Assembly (NCBI GenBank): GCA_029582165.1 | Contig: CM055883.1 | Span: forward strand, 18,942,501 to 19,006,500 | Length of the DNA stretch: 64,000 nt | Reading direction: 5' to 3' | Source: Portulaca oleracea | Taxonomy: Eukaryota > Streptophyta > Magnoliopsida > Caryophyllales > Portulacaceae | Shown here: positions 23,151 through 34,291 of the stretch, in pieces | Position numbering within the stretch: the stretch's first letter is position 1 | Layout of the letters: the number at the start of each line of letters is the position of its first letter | The notes under the pieces: model-generated | What the model was told of the DNA's origin: nothing | The model's database searches: none | Seen by the model: the letters and a program-made list of their open reading frames with translations, nothing else | Made by a program: the position numbers and the translations under genes

Positions 23151-26100
23151 CATTCTTTGTGAAGAAGGCGAGTAAGAGAGTGATGCTCCAAGTTTGAGGA
23201 CAAACTTTTTCAACCAGGGGAGTATGATGTATATTTGATGGCCATATACATCAAGGTCAACTAAAGAAACATCAAATACTCACCTACATGGAAGAAGAGC
23301 TCACATCTCTCACATATCTCTCTACTTTGGAAGGAATCTACAAGGGTACTTAAGTAATTTGCTCCATAACTCAAGAACCATCAAGCTATCATGGAAGGAG
23401 TCTTAGAGTGGATTAATCTACATTCCAAGAGCTTTCCAAGGGTTCAAGAATCTTTAGATTTGGTTAAGTATTGAGCAAGTTATCATCATTTGTAATCTAG
23501 CTTAGTTCATTTGTTTCTTTATGATGTAATCATGTGTATAGGATGATGTAAGCTAGATGGTTGCAGTATCTTTCATATGACACGCCTAAGGGGACCTTTA
23601 GTAGTATAAATAGACCCCTTAGGGTGCCTTGTATCATCATTCATTCAATCATATATCAAATACAATCAAACACAATCAAACACATGATGTGTTGTTTCTC
23701 TAGTTTTTTGCTAGTTTCTCTTCGTTTCTCTTGAGGGACGACGAGAAATATCCCCTTCTTCTATCCAAGGTTGGCGTCCTTGGTGAAGATAGGAAGGAAT
23801 TGAAGGTCTCTTAAAGGTGGTGTGGCTGTATCCTCCAAGAATCTTCAAAGCCATTATCATTCATTCATTCATCCATTCAAACGTTCATCTACATTCCTCC
23901 AACTTTGAGTGTTCTTTCAAGAATCAAACAACATTAGATTGTTCAAGGAGCATTCGTCCATCATTCAAATGCCAAACATTCATCAAAGTGACGTTCAAAC
24001 ATCATCCATCATTCGTTCATCATTCGTTCAACCATTCGTTCATCATTTCCATTCGTTGGGTAATCATCTTTCATAGTTCTTTCCATCCTTTTCATCCATT
24101 TCTATTCCATTTTTGGTTCTTTTGAACTTTGAGAAGGGAGATTCCTATCTTCGTCTTTAAAGATCCTTAGATTGTGTGTAATGTGATCATCCCTTGGTCT
24201 CATTATGCATCAGAAAGAGAAAAGAGGAAGGACAAGTCAACTACGAGGAAAACCTAAAGGTTAGTATTTTAATACCTTCGTTCCGTTTCAATGTACCGTA
24301 GGATTCGTGGATAGTCAATCTATCTTTTAAATCATCCAGTTGAAAGAACATGAGAGAGTTGAGTTGGTGAAGTGACTGGATTGGAATCAGAATAGTGAAT
24401 AGCCTGAATTTTAATTCGATGATGATGATTGTATGGTTATGATAATAATGGGTATAGGAATGTTAATAATAATTATATATGGTTGACTTTGATTAATGAG
24501 TGACGGTGGTGGAGAAACAAATAGAGATAAGAAGGACATGAAGGTAATGCAGTGCTTGGCTTTGTGATTAGGGAATGACGATGATAAATTAAGAAGATGA
24601 TGATCGATTATTATGATGATGATTAATTGATGATGGTAATTGATTAATGTAAGGAGTTCTGGAGTGATCTTAGCCATCGAAGTGCTAATATTACAATCTA
24701 GGGCTAATAGTAAATTCTTACTTTATAATTAGTATATTTAATTTATTCATTTAAGTCTCCTATACTAATAGTTTTAGCCTTTTGGACTAGCATAAGATGG
24801 ACAAGATTTATGATACGTCATTTCGGCAACTGTTTTTGTAACGGTATATTGACTTTTGTTGGACAATTAGTATGAGTATACTAATTATGAAGTCTTGGTT
24901 AAATTATAGGTGACCCTATCTCATGGCAGTAAATCATCCGTTTTCTTTGCCGCTTCCAAGTAAGTGGTGTGATACTTCTTTAGTCCATTTCTTGCCAAAA
25001 ATATTATTCTGTAACCTCCCTTTTTCCATAAGTTTATTTTTATTAAATTGGGTTGGCATGCTATTGTTTAACTATATTTTACTTGGTAATTATATTTATG
25101 TCCGTAAGATTTGATTTACTCCGTGTTGATTAGTGTGTTTACCAAGTGATCCTTTCGATGTCAAGTTTATAAGTTACGTTCATATTTTTGACATATCTTT
25201 GATATTGGAATCCTTGGAATAATCTTAATTAGTATTTGCCAGTATATTGTTACTAAGTCGTTTCCGTATTAATTCATGCATTTGCAAAGTACCCCTTTTC
25301 GTTAATTTTATAAGTTGTAGTTATTTTGCCGTTTTTACACCAAGTAAGGCTTTGTGACAATCTAATTTATTATTTGCAAAGAAACTTTTCGAATAATAGT
25401 TTTGATATTTAAATTATTTTAACCTTTCGTCTCTAAGTGATTTTGTTGGTTTAGTTTATTGTTAATTGAAATTGCTTGACTGGGTATTGTTTAGGATGTT
25501 TTGATTCTCAAGTTACTGGTTTTGTTTTTGGGCTATGTCTTTGCCTTAGCCAGTGAAGGTATGCACTAGACCTGTCGATCGACTTGTATGCGCGCTACTG
25601 TGTGTTCCGATATGTGTATGTCTGTTCCGTTGGGCCCAATTCCTTGTTACCCTGCCACTGGGTCAATAATGGTTTTCGTTGCCCCGCCACTGGGTCAATC
25701 GTGGATTCTGTTGCCCATGCCACTGGGCTAGTAGTGGTCGTAGCCCCAAATTGTGTTTTGTGATTTTGATTGCTAAGTTTTGATATATTGTGTCTCTCTA
25801 TTAGTAAATCAATTGATGAATATTATTGTATGTTTTGTAGTTTTGAGCTAACTAAAACTGTTTGGAAAACCCAGTCATATTTTGTTATTAAATTATTTAT
25901 TAACTTTAACCCAACTTTTGTTTTACTCGCATGCCTAACCTAGCTAAGGGGGTGTTACGCTACTTATTGGGGTTTCGAGCTCATCCTTTCATTTTCCTTT
26001 TTTTTTTTTTGTTACGATTGTTTATTTTTTGGTAGTGTTCGAGTTTTTTGTGGTATCAGAGTTGCGCAGTGAAGCATAGTGGGCCAAATGATTGTGAGGG

Positions 26101-26344
26101 ATAAGGCTTCTGTTATTGATTTGGCTGTTTGTGAGTTTGGAGGAACATCTCATTATTTTCTCCTGTAGCATCCGCTGTGTATTCAAGTATTCTCCTTAGT
26201 TTACTGTTCAATCAAGTACTCTTTTCCAAGTTAAGTCTATATTCGTACACTGGGTTTGTTTCCGTCTTTTAAGCCTTGCATACTTGTAAGACCTTGTCAT
26301 ACAGGTGTCCAGTGTCTATCATTCCTTGGGTTGGGGGCATGACA

Positions 26345-26520
26345 ACTGATGTGTTTGATTGGTTAGCCTGAGGGGGTGTTTAATTTTGTTCTCCTTAACC
26401 TTATCAAAAACTCTTGTCTCTTCTCTTTCTTACTTAGTCCCGTTTTTCCTATTTGAGCCCTCTCTCCTGTTTTGATTCTATCTTGCTTGGGGACAAGCAA
26501 GAGCTAAGCATGGGGGGATT
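26345..26520 (+). mobile_element. 3' untranslated tail of an Athila-like element, 5' cut by the array
   Basis: The 176 bases match the last part of the internal region at 57415-57590 (gatgtgtt-attggttagcc block, then GACAAGCAAGAGCTAAGCAT and a G run). The G-rich polypurine tract at 26510-26519 abuts the LTR that begins at 26521. Everything upstream in this element is missing or displaced to the left of the array. Confidence 0.85.
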
Positions 26521-27924
26521 TGACAAGTTATTTTTAGATAGTATTTTTAAGGCTCAAAACACGTGTATTTCATGCTTTTTATGCCCGGATTTCCATGTGT
26601 TTTATCCCAATTGTTGTTATTTCTTCACTTCGTTGCGTGATTGGTGCATTTTGTAGGGAATATTGGAAATACACTCAAAAGCATGAAGAATTGATGGAAA
26701 AAAAGGGAGAAAATATGAAGAAATTGAAAAGAAAGTTGAAAGAGAAGAAGATTGAAGGAAGAATGGCCCACAATTCAAAGGACAGGCCCAATATTTGGGC
26801 GCACATGGGAGATGTTGTCCGCGCCTATGGGAGGGAGAATGTACGTTGAACAAAAGAGCAAGTGCTGCCAGTGCTTTTCGAATGCTGCCAGCCTTTGGAT
26901 GCAGAGGCTTTTGAAAACTTGGGTTAGACGCTGCCAGTGCCAGAAAGCGCTGCTAGCGCCAAATGCCCTAACCGCCCCTTATAAAGACGTCGCCCGCCGT
27001 TCAGTTGAGGCCATCCCATATTCGTCAGTTTATTTCACACGTTGTTTAAAATAGGGCTTTCTTTGTATTTTCCTCCCTTCGGGGAGTCGTTCTAGTAGAT
27101 TAGGAACAAAAGAGGAAGAGAAGGAGATCGAATCGGGTGACACGAAGAGATCGAATTCGACGACTCGAATGTTCGGTTTAATTTCTATTCTCTTTATGTT
27201 TTGTTATTCAGTTTTTATTATTGCTTTCTTATTTTTTATTATTACGAGTACTTAGTTTCTTTGTTTAGGGGACAAACTCGATGTTTCTTGATTGATTATT
27301 AGTGTGTGATTTCAGTTTCAAGGTTTTAATACAATCGTTTAATCTCTGTATTTGCCTGTCATAGTAAAATCTGGCTAATCGCCTTTTACTTGGTATTAGA
27401 TTTTTAATAACATGACAAAAGTTTGAATTTCGAATCGGGAAAAACAAAGATTGAATAGGTCTAGAAAATAGGTAGAAATAATGATTCTCGCCTTGGGTCG
27501 TGTTATAATCGGTTCTTATCTTTGATTAGGTTAAATAACCATGAAAATAGGATGTTTAATCTAATCTCTATAACTCACTTCGAATCGAAAGATTGTTGTG
27601 AAAGGCCCTAGAAAGATTATAGACCCCCACACTACCAATATTTCCTTGAACTAGAATCACTACTTAATTGATTAAGTTTCTAGAGTGGACTCCCCTAAAC
27701 TCCCTTAATCATTCGTTAAAACCCATAAAGATTATATCTTTCTCGCTTTCTTAGTTTAATATTTTGAATCGTTATCCCACAAACTATTTGGACGACCTAA
27801 CATCCTTTGTACTGTACTAGTTTAGTGCGTAGTTGAACAAAAGTCCCTGAGAGAGAATGATATTTTATTACTACACAGACCTCTACACTTGCGGTAACAG
27901 ACCTGATACGTTTAGGGCCTGTCA
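26521..27924 (+). repeat. 3' LTR of the Athila-like element
   Basis: The 1404-bp LTR begins TGACAAGTTA after the purine tract and ends GGCCTGTCA. Its landmarks (start, the cactacacttgcgg block near the end, R-region sequence) match 57591-59016. A dyad cluster at 26860-26960 includes GCGCTGCTAGCGC, and a TATA box (TATAAAG, 26980-26986) follows about 20 bases later. Transcription would begin about 30 bases beyond. Confidence 0.88.
26980..26986 (+). promoter_or_regulatory. TATA box of the 26521-27924 LTR
   Basis: TATAAAG in a GC-rich setting, immediately downstream of the dyad cluster; the position matches the TATA box of the related LTR at 58046. Confidence 0.65.
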
Positions 27925-28015
27925 ATCTCCCCTTCACCTAGTTGGTGGTCAGCCTTAAGGGTGGACCACACGTGGTTCATTCCACCACGAGTTGTCGTCC
28001 ATCCGAGAACACCCT
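27925..28015. other. Short unassigned stretch between two LTRs
   Basis: About 90 bases separate the Athila-like LTR from the next LTR. They contain an imperfect inverted repeat (GTGGACCACACGTGG and nearby CCACCACGAG) but no domain I recognise. This is presumably the flanking sequence into which the neighbouring elements inserted. Confidence 0.4.
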
Positions 28016-30333
28016 TGTTTAGTCAATATTTTGGCATGATTTTTCCCCTCTTTTATTTGATTTTTTGTTTGTTTTTAATAATTAATTTATGATTTTTATT
28101 ATGTTTTTATTCATTTATGCAATTTTATTAGATTTTGTATTTTTTTATCTTTTTTGTTGTTTTTGTTATTAAAATGAATCACAAATATATAATTTAAAAA
28201 TAAAATGAAAACCTAATTCTAAATCCCAAAACCAGCCTATTTCCACTCTTACTCCCTCATTCTATACAGCCCAGAACCCTTCAAAACTCGGCCAAACTCC
28301 ATCCCCAGCCCAAAACCCAAATCCTAATACCCATACCCGACCCGTTTTCCTTTCCCGTACAGCTGAATATAACTCATCCCTAAATCCCTAATTTTACTTT
28401 TCATTACCCCCTTTTCATTTCTCGTCTTTTATGCGCAGACAAACACTCCTCCCCATAACTAACCAACTGGAACTCCTCCTCTCTTTTTATCTCTTCTCTT
28501 CTCCTTCTCTTCCTTATTCCCATTTTCTCCCGATTTCTCTCTCTAGTTCTCACTCATTTTATCTTCTCTTGTAACAGAATCTGTTGAAGGGAGCACCACC
28601 ACCATCGACGCGTCTTCATCCTCATCTAACAAAACGCATCTGCACCGTCAATCCAAAGGAGAATCACGGATCATGTTTGAAGGAAATGGACGAATTCAAC
28701 TATTAGAGGAGAAGAGGAGTCATTCGATATTTTCATGGTTAGTTGAGGGGAATGTGACATCTCAAAGGCTCCATCCTAGGGGTAGGATTATGTTAGATTT
28801 ACTATTGTTCATGCTTTTATTCACTATTTCGAATCTCTGTTTTGGCTTGTTAATCGAAATATGGGTTTTGGTTCTTGAATGTTTGAGATATTGAGTTTTG
28901 ATATTGATGTAATGTTCAATTGATGTAATTTTCTAGGTTAAATATTTAATGGTTGATGTTTGATGCGTTTGTGTTTTTGTATCAGTTTTCGGTATTACTC
29001 GTCTCACTTTCCCTCTTTTCTTACCTGTTTCGGTCAAGCCAGCAGGTATTCTTCTTTTTATTTCCTCTCTTCTCTGTCTCATTTTCATTCCCAGCTCTGT
29101 TTCATTATTTATTGATTGTACTTGATTCAATTTGATTTTGTTTGAGTGTCCGCTCTATCTGTCTGTCTCTGTCTCTGTTTTTGCCTCAATCTGCCTTTGT
29201 TTTGGGTTTGAAATATTCTGGGTTGGATTTGTGATTTTTGGTGATGATGTGTCTTGATTTGGTCTTTTCCACTTCTTTCCCTTTTGTTCGGTTTGGGCAG
29301 TAGGGATTTAGGTCCCTTGTGCTTTTTTTCTCCTTTTACTTTGCCTCGGTCTTTAGTCTACTAGGCAGTGGTAGATGCTCTTTTCTCTGTTTACATTTCT
29401 GGCCTGCGAGTGGGTTAGTGGGTAGATTTTAAGGTGTTGGTTAGGGTTTGCCAGTTTAGAGTAAAGTGTTAGGATTCTTAGGGTTCTGTTGGAGTCAGAT
29501 TAGGGTTAGGTTCGCTAGGGTCAGTTCTGTTTGGGTTTTGTTAAGGTTCTGGGGTAGTCTTGGGTCAGGTTGAGTGTTTTTGTTAGGGTTTCTTTTGGGT
29601 CTGTTTGAGTCAGTTTAGGGTTCGTTAGTCTTTAGGGTTTGTTTAGGGTTAAAAGTCTAGTCTAGGGTTATGTCAATAAGGTTATGTTTAGAGGATTTCA
29701 TTAGTTTATTTTTGTTGCCTAATATGATTAGTGGCTAGGGTTCTTTGGGGTTAAGGGGGTGACTAAGGTTCTATTGGATTATTAATTATCGGGGTTAGTG
29801 AATTAAGTGGTAGTTAGTGGAAAAAATCTAATTTCCACCTTAGTCCATCCTTCAAGTGGGGTGCACTTGGGATCGGAAGCGCTGTAATTCAGTAATCACT
29901 TGTCAATTGAAGGCTAAGGAGTGATAGTTAGTACTTGCTTACGATAGTAAGAAAGAGGCTAACTAGGGAGTCCTGTTCGATAACCCCTGGAATCCATGGT
30001 GGATTTCGGGAAGGTAATCTGGATTACCTTCGAAAGTGCGAGTCCCGTGACCTTTTTTCAAACATGATTCTCCTATGATTTATCCTATCTTTTTGCCTCT
30101 TAACCACAAAACCCAAATATCCATGAATCCTTTGGTTGCCCAAAGCTCCCTAAGCCCGTTTTTGTTCCTTCTTGTGGTTTCGCTTGTGTTTCCTTATTTG
30201 TTTACCAACTTCTCTTGAATGATGATGAACCCTAAACCTAGTAGGTGAGAATTCGGAAAAGGCTATTAGTAGAAGCCCTAACTCCCTGAGAAAGAACGAC
30301 AAATTACCGAATGTACAAACCCAATGCACTACA
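28016..30333 (+). mobile_element. Probable solo LTR, Athila-like family
   Basis: It begins TGTTTAGTC and ends about CACTACA. The 3' part (CTCCCTGAGAAAGAACGA then TGTACAAACCC, about 30274-30322) is the reverse complement of the block that opens the minus-strand LTRs at 34292 and 36419, so it is a plus-strand relative of those. Flanks ACCCT (28011-28015) and ACCCC (30334-30338) are a one-mismatch candidate duplication. No primer site follows. The middle holds CT-rich sequence (28400-28570) and degenerate TTAGGGTT-like runs (29400-29760). Short ORFs at 28673-28894 and elsewhere are not convincing genes. Confidence 0.7.
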
Positions 30334-30410
30334 ACCCCCCTTTGCTGCCTAGTGTTCTGTGCAACTTGACTATGGATTGCATGTAATTGAAGGGGAGCGT
30401 ATGTCATTAT
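30334..30410. other. Short unassigned spacer
   Basis: About 77 bases between the solo LTR and the next minus-strand LTR. No motif is seen and no primer site is present on either strand. Confidence 0.4.
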
Positions 30411-32157
30411 TGTTGACATTTTTCCTCGTCGTTCGGGCTTCCGAATGTCAACGCGGATAGGGGTGTGATTTGATGATTCGTGCTAAGGTTTGAACCTTTG
30501 AAAAAGACCCTTTAAGGAATTTTAATTATACATTTCAAGAATAATATTTGTAAAACTGCTTTCCCTCTACTTTTGCATTTTATGAGTCATTGAATTAAGC
30601 CTTTAAGAGTGAACATCCACTTGTTTCAAACTCTTCCAAATTCTATCCAATTTGCTCATTTGAATGTTTGGCTCGGAAGAAAACAATTTATGCAAGTATT
30701 ATTTAGAAATATACAAAGAAAATCCTTAAAGCTGCATCGACACGTTGTAAAACCATGTTTTACAATAGTTTATGCAACCCGATCTACTTTTAGTTTGAAA
30801 TAAGAGTCGCGCACCCGACTTTATGTGGGAAAAAGGCAAGACAAACCAAAAAGAAAACAAGAAAGACTTTGCCTGCGAAACCCAAGAATGGATCCGGGGG
30901 CAAGGTTACGAACTCGAAAGGTAGGAACCTTTTGAGTTCGCCTCTCACAAAAAGAAAGACTCTACTAAAAGTTTTAAGTGTGATTTTAATAAAGTTTAAA
31001 AGAGAGATAAATAAGAACTTTATAGAATTACTTCATTAAACATCCAAAAATAAGAATAAAGAAAGTACAACATATACACTTTATTTACATAAAAGAGAGA
31101 CACTTAAAAGCTTACATCGCAACCTTTTGAAAGGAAGCATTGCCTATCCTTGAAGAAGCTCCTTAGAATGCCGTGAATGACCCTCTTGAAGATGCCAAAA
31201 CAATGCCAAAAAGTGGATGGAAAAGATGTATGAAAAAGGATGAGAAAAGGGTAAAAAAAAAGACTCATTTTGTTGTGTTTTTAGTAGTATAGAGGTTAGG
31301 CTTTTTGTGGAGCTTTTGGGGATTTATGGGGGATAATGGAAGGTAAGATGAGAATGGACATAAGAGGTGTAAGAGAGTGGAGAAATGGAGATAATAATTA
31401 TAGGAAAAGTGATGGAAAAGAATAGGGAAAAAGGTAGGAAAAAGGAACTCTTTTGGTTGGTTTTTAGGATGATTTTCTGATGTTTTTGGGAGGTTTTATG
31501 GGAGATTCATGTAGGGATAAGGGAGGATAGGATGAGAATATGAATTAGGGAATTAGAGAAGATGGAGGAATGGAGTTTATGATTTTTAGAATGTGGTGGA
31601 TAGATGATAGAGAAGGTGTAGGAAAAAATGCTTCTTTATGGGTTTTTAGTTGTGTTTTGAGGATGTTTTTGTGGGGCTTTTGTGGAAGAATGGTAGGGAT
31701 AGTATGAGAGTATGGATTAGTGTCTTAAGAGGATGTATATATGGAGGTTAGGAAGGTAAGAGAATGGTGGAAAGATTATAGGAAAGATGGTAGAATAATG
31801 ATACTAGAATGGAGATAATAGAAATGGGAGAATGATAGAATTGAGAGTGTAGGAGGGACAAGGGATGAATGAGTGAATGATTGAGTGAGTTTGGCTTTGG
31901 AAAGAGGGTGGCACTTATAGTCTTTAGTAGGGAGTGGCTTCAAGATACATGTGCAAGCATTCTGTTCAACCGTAGCAACCAGTCAACAAGCATAGAAATT
32001 CACGGTGGCAAGGGGGGTGTCTTTGGGTGGACGGTAGCACATGGTGAATTAACCCATGTGTGGACGCCTTTATGGCCGATTGGCCTAGAGAGTGGGGGAG
32101 GATGAATCCAACTTGGTTCATGTATTCTTGGACAATAGAAATATGAATAAAACACAT
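30411..32157 (-). repeat. Tat/Ogre-like LTR, minus orientation (left arm of an inverted pair)
   Basis: The lower end starts TGTTGACATTTTTCC, the complement of the 3' end of the plus-strand copy that ends at 34106. Bases 30411 to about 31905 are an inverted, diverged copy of about 32670-34106, including the block around the TTTTAGTAGAGTC string and a set of long subrepeats (31250-31850). The outer boundary near 32157 is uncertain because the U3 parts do not align. No primer site lies beyond 30411, so this looks like a 3' or solo LTR. Confidence 0.72.
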
Positions 32158-34106
32158 GCTAAATTCCCCTATTCACACTTGGACAGTAAGTGCTTTATTT
32201 TATGCATTTGGCATGTTTTTGGATGCTTTTGTTAGGATTTAAGCTTAAGACCTCTTGGGTCTTCTTTGCATGTCACCTTTACGTAGCGCATGCATGGTTG
32301 ATTTTATCATTTTACATACTTAAAAGTTGTGCATGCAATTCCTCACATAAACTTGTGCATGTAGAATGCATGCGATCAAGTCTTCCGGCTTCGGCTTTGG
32401 CTTTGGCTTTGGCTTCCCTTATTTTCCTTATTTCCTAATTTTCTAACTAAAATACATAAAAAGAAATAATAAAATATGCATTAAAAGTGTCTAAAAAAAC
32501 TATGCTAAAATTTGGTGTCTGAATCATCTAATCGACTAGGTTTTTCTTCTTTATTTTTGCTTCATTTTATATAGATATGCTATATATTTAAGTACCAAAT
32601 CCCGATGTCTACATTTATATGTTCATGAATCCCTAAGCCTTCCTTCACCTATAAATACTACCTCTTGCCAAAGCTAAACTCACTCAATCATTCACTCATT
32701 CATCCCTTCTCCCTTTTACATTCTCCCATTTCTATCATTATCTCAATTCTAGTATCATCACTCTACCATCTTTCCTATAATATTTCCACCACTTTCTTAC
32801 CTCCATAATCTCCTTTTCCATCCTTCCCTAAACCTCTAAACCTTCATCCTACCTCATATCATAGAAAACACCACTAAAAACCCATAAAGAAGCCCTTTCT
32901 CCTATACATTTTCTATCATCTTTCCACCACATTCTTACCATCATAATCTCCATTCCTCCATCTTCTTCAATCCCCTAATCCATAATCTTATCCTATCCTC
33001 CTATATATCTCTCATAAAACCTCCCAAAAACATGATAAAACTATCTTAAAAACACACAAAAACATACCTTTTGTCCTACCTTTTTTCCTATTCTTTTCCA
33101 ACACCTTTCCCATAATTATTATCTCTATTTCTCCACTCTTTTAAACCTCTTATCTCCATTCTTATTCCACCTTCAATCATCTCTCCATAAAATCCCTAAA
33201 AGCCCTACAAAAAGCATAACCTTTCTACTACCCAAAACACCACAGAAAGAGGCTTTTTTTTTTTTTTACCTTTTCTCACCCCTTTTTCATCCATCTTTTC
33301 CATCCACATTTGGCAGTATTTTGGCATCTTCAAGAGGGTGATTCACGGCATTCAAAGGAGCTACTACAAAGGCTAGGCAAGGCTTCCCTTCACAAGGGCG
33401 TAATGTAAGCTTTTAAGTGTCTATTTTATGTAAATAAGGTGTACATGTACTTTCTTTCATTCTTATTTTGGCATGTTTAATGAAATAATTCTATAAAGTT
33501 CTTTCAAACTTTTTTTTGAAATCTATAAAGTTCTTCTTTATCTCTCTTTCTAACTTTATCAAAAGCACACTTAAAACTTTTAGTAGAGTCTTTCCTTTTG
33601 TGAAAGGCGAACTCAAAAGGTTCCTACCTTTCGAGTTCGTAGCATTACCCCCGAATCCATTCCTTGGTTTCGCAAGCGGAGTTTTTCTTGTTGTCTTTTT
33701 AGTTTTGTCTTGGTGACTCCCATTTCAAACCTAAGCACATCGGGTTGCATAAACTATGGTAAAACATGGTCTTACAACGTGCTGATGCAACTTTAAGGTT
33801 TTCTTTATATATTTACAAATAATCTTTGCATAAATCGCTTTCTTCCGAGCCTAACATTTAAATGAGCAAATTGGGTTAAATTTAAAAGAGTTTGGAACAA
33901 GTGGATGTTCACTCCTAAAGGTTTAATTTAATGACTCATAAAATGCATAAGTAAATGGAAAGTAATTTTACAAACTATTTTTCCTGAAATGTATAAGTAA
34001 TTCCTTAAAGAGTTTTCAAAGGTTAAACCCCAGCACAAAGCACCGAATCATACCTCGAATCTGCGTGCATGTTTGGAAGCCCGAACGACTAGGAAAAATG
34101 TCCACA
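32158..34106 (+). repeat. Tat/Ogre-like LTR, plus orientation, adjoining a primer site
   Basis: The 3' end GTCCACA at 34106 is followed six bases later by an Arg-type primer site, so this is a 5' LTR. A TATA box (TATAAATA) is at 32650-32657. Downstream, 32730-33260 is pyrimidine-rich and made of about three diverged subrepeats of 145-185 bp with recurring ttccacca-ttcttacc and cataatctcc strings. The 5' boundary is uncertain. A GGCTTT hexanucleotide run sits near 32390-32415. Confidence 0.75.
32650..32657 (+). promoter_or_regulatory. TATA box of the Tat/Ogre-like LTR
   Basis: TATAAATA precedes the conserved CAAAGC-AAACTCACTCAATCA block that is shared with the inverted copy near 31862-31905. 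The inverted copy has TATAAG at the matching place. Confidence 0.6.
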
Positions 34107-34112
34107 AGATTT

Positions 34113-34130
34113 TTGGCGACTCCACTGGGG
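34113..34130 (+). other. Primer-binding site, Arg tRNA type (Tat/Ogre hallmark)
   Basis: TTGGCGACTCCACTGGGG follows the LTR end at 34106. Plant Ogre and related Tat elements use a primer site of this type, complementary to a tRNA-Arg. Only about 160 bases of internal sequence follow before the next insertion, so the body of this element is gone. Confidence 0.85.
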
Positions 34131-34291
34131 TGTTTTTCTTAAAGTGGGTAAAACTTTAAAAAAAAATTGTGTTTTTTAAATTGTTTGGAAGAGAGATAAA
34201 TCTTTACATTATATTATTAAGTCATTCTTGTTTTTAGGAATAAATGCATTGCATATACCGTACTACCTCTTCGTCACTTATGTGGGCTAGT

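Larger units (their letters stand above)
19912..24212 (+). mobile_element. Ty3/Gypsy derivative with gag and protease only, perfect TSD
   Basis: Two LTRs, 19912-20910 (999 bp) and 23225-24212 (988 bp), bound a 2.3-kb internal region. The duplication GAAAG at 19907-19911 and 24213-24217 is perfect and the host LTR reads correctly when the element is removed. The LTRs are almost the same; their 11-bp length difference is one fewer TTCGTTCATCA unit in the right copy (near 20700 and 24010). Initiator-Met primer site at 20915-20926; purine tract GGGGAG just before 23225. RT, RNase H and integrase are absent, so it is non-autonomous (TR-GAG-like). It is among the youngest insertions here. Confidence 0.94.
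1..26344 (+). mobile_element. Tandem array of a non-coding LTR retrotransposon family sharing LTRs
   Basis: Six LTRs (a to f) alternate with five internal regions (a to e), all in the same orientation, in the order LTR-int-LTR-int and so on. LTRs begin TGTAATACCC or TGAAATACCC after a purine tract and end TGACA, followed seven bases later by an initiator-Met-tRNA-type primer site. Intact LTRs are about 2.25 kb; uninterrupted internal regions are about 1.6 kb and contain no gag or pol. This is a non-autonomous (LARD-like) family. Sharing of LTRs between neighbours points to unequal recombination between LTRs. The right end at 26344 is a proper LTR terminus; the left end lies outside the window. 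Confidence 0.9.
19747..26344 (+). repeat. LTR-f of the array, split by a 4.3-kb element
   Basis: The first 165 bp (19747-19911) are separated from the remainder (24218-26344, after the duplicated GAAAG at 24213-24217) by the insertion at 19912-24212. The LTR ends GCATGACA at 26344 and is not followed by a primer site; Athila-like sequence begins at once. I read 26344 as the true right end of the array. Confidence 0.86.

Noticed and set aside
27925..27929. ATCTC after the 26521-27924 LTR as a duplication shared with the solo LTR at 2369
   Set aside because: The two insertions are 23 kb apart in different contexts, and no ATCTC precedes the first element in view; I treat it as coincidence.
29400..29760. 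TTAGGG-like runs as an interstitial telomere
   Set aside because: The motifs are scattered and degenerate, with no tandem TTTAGGG array; they lie inside an LTR.
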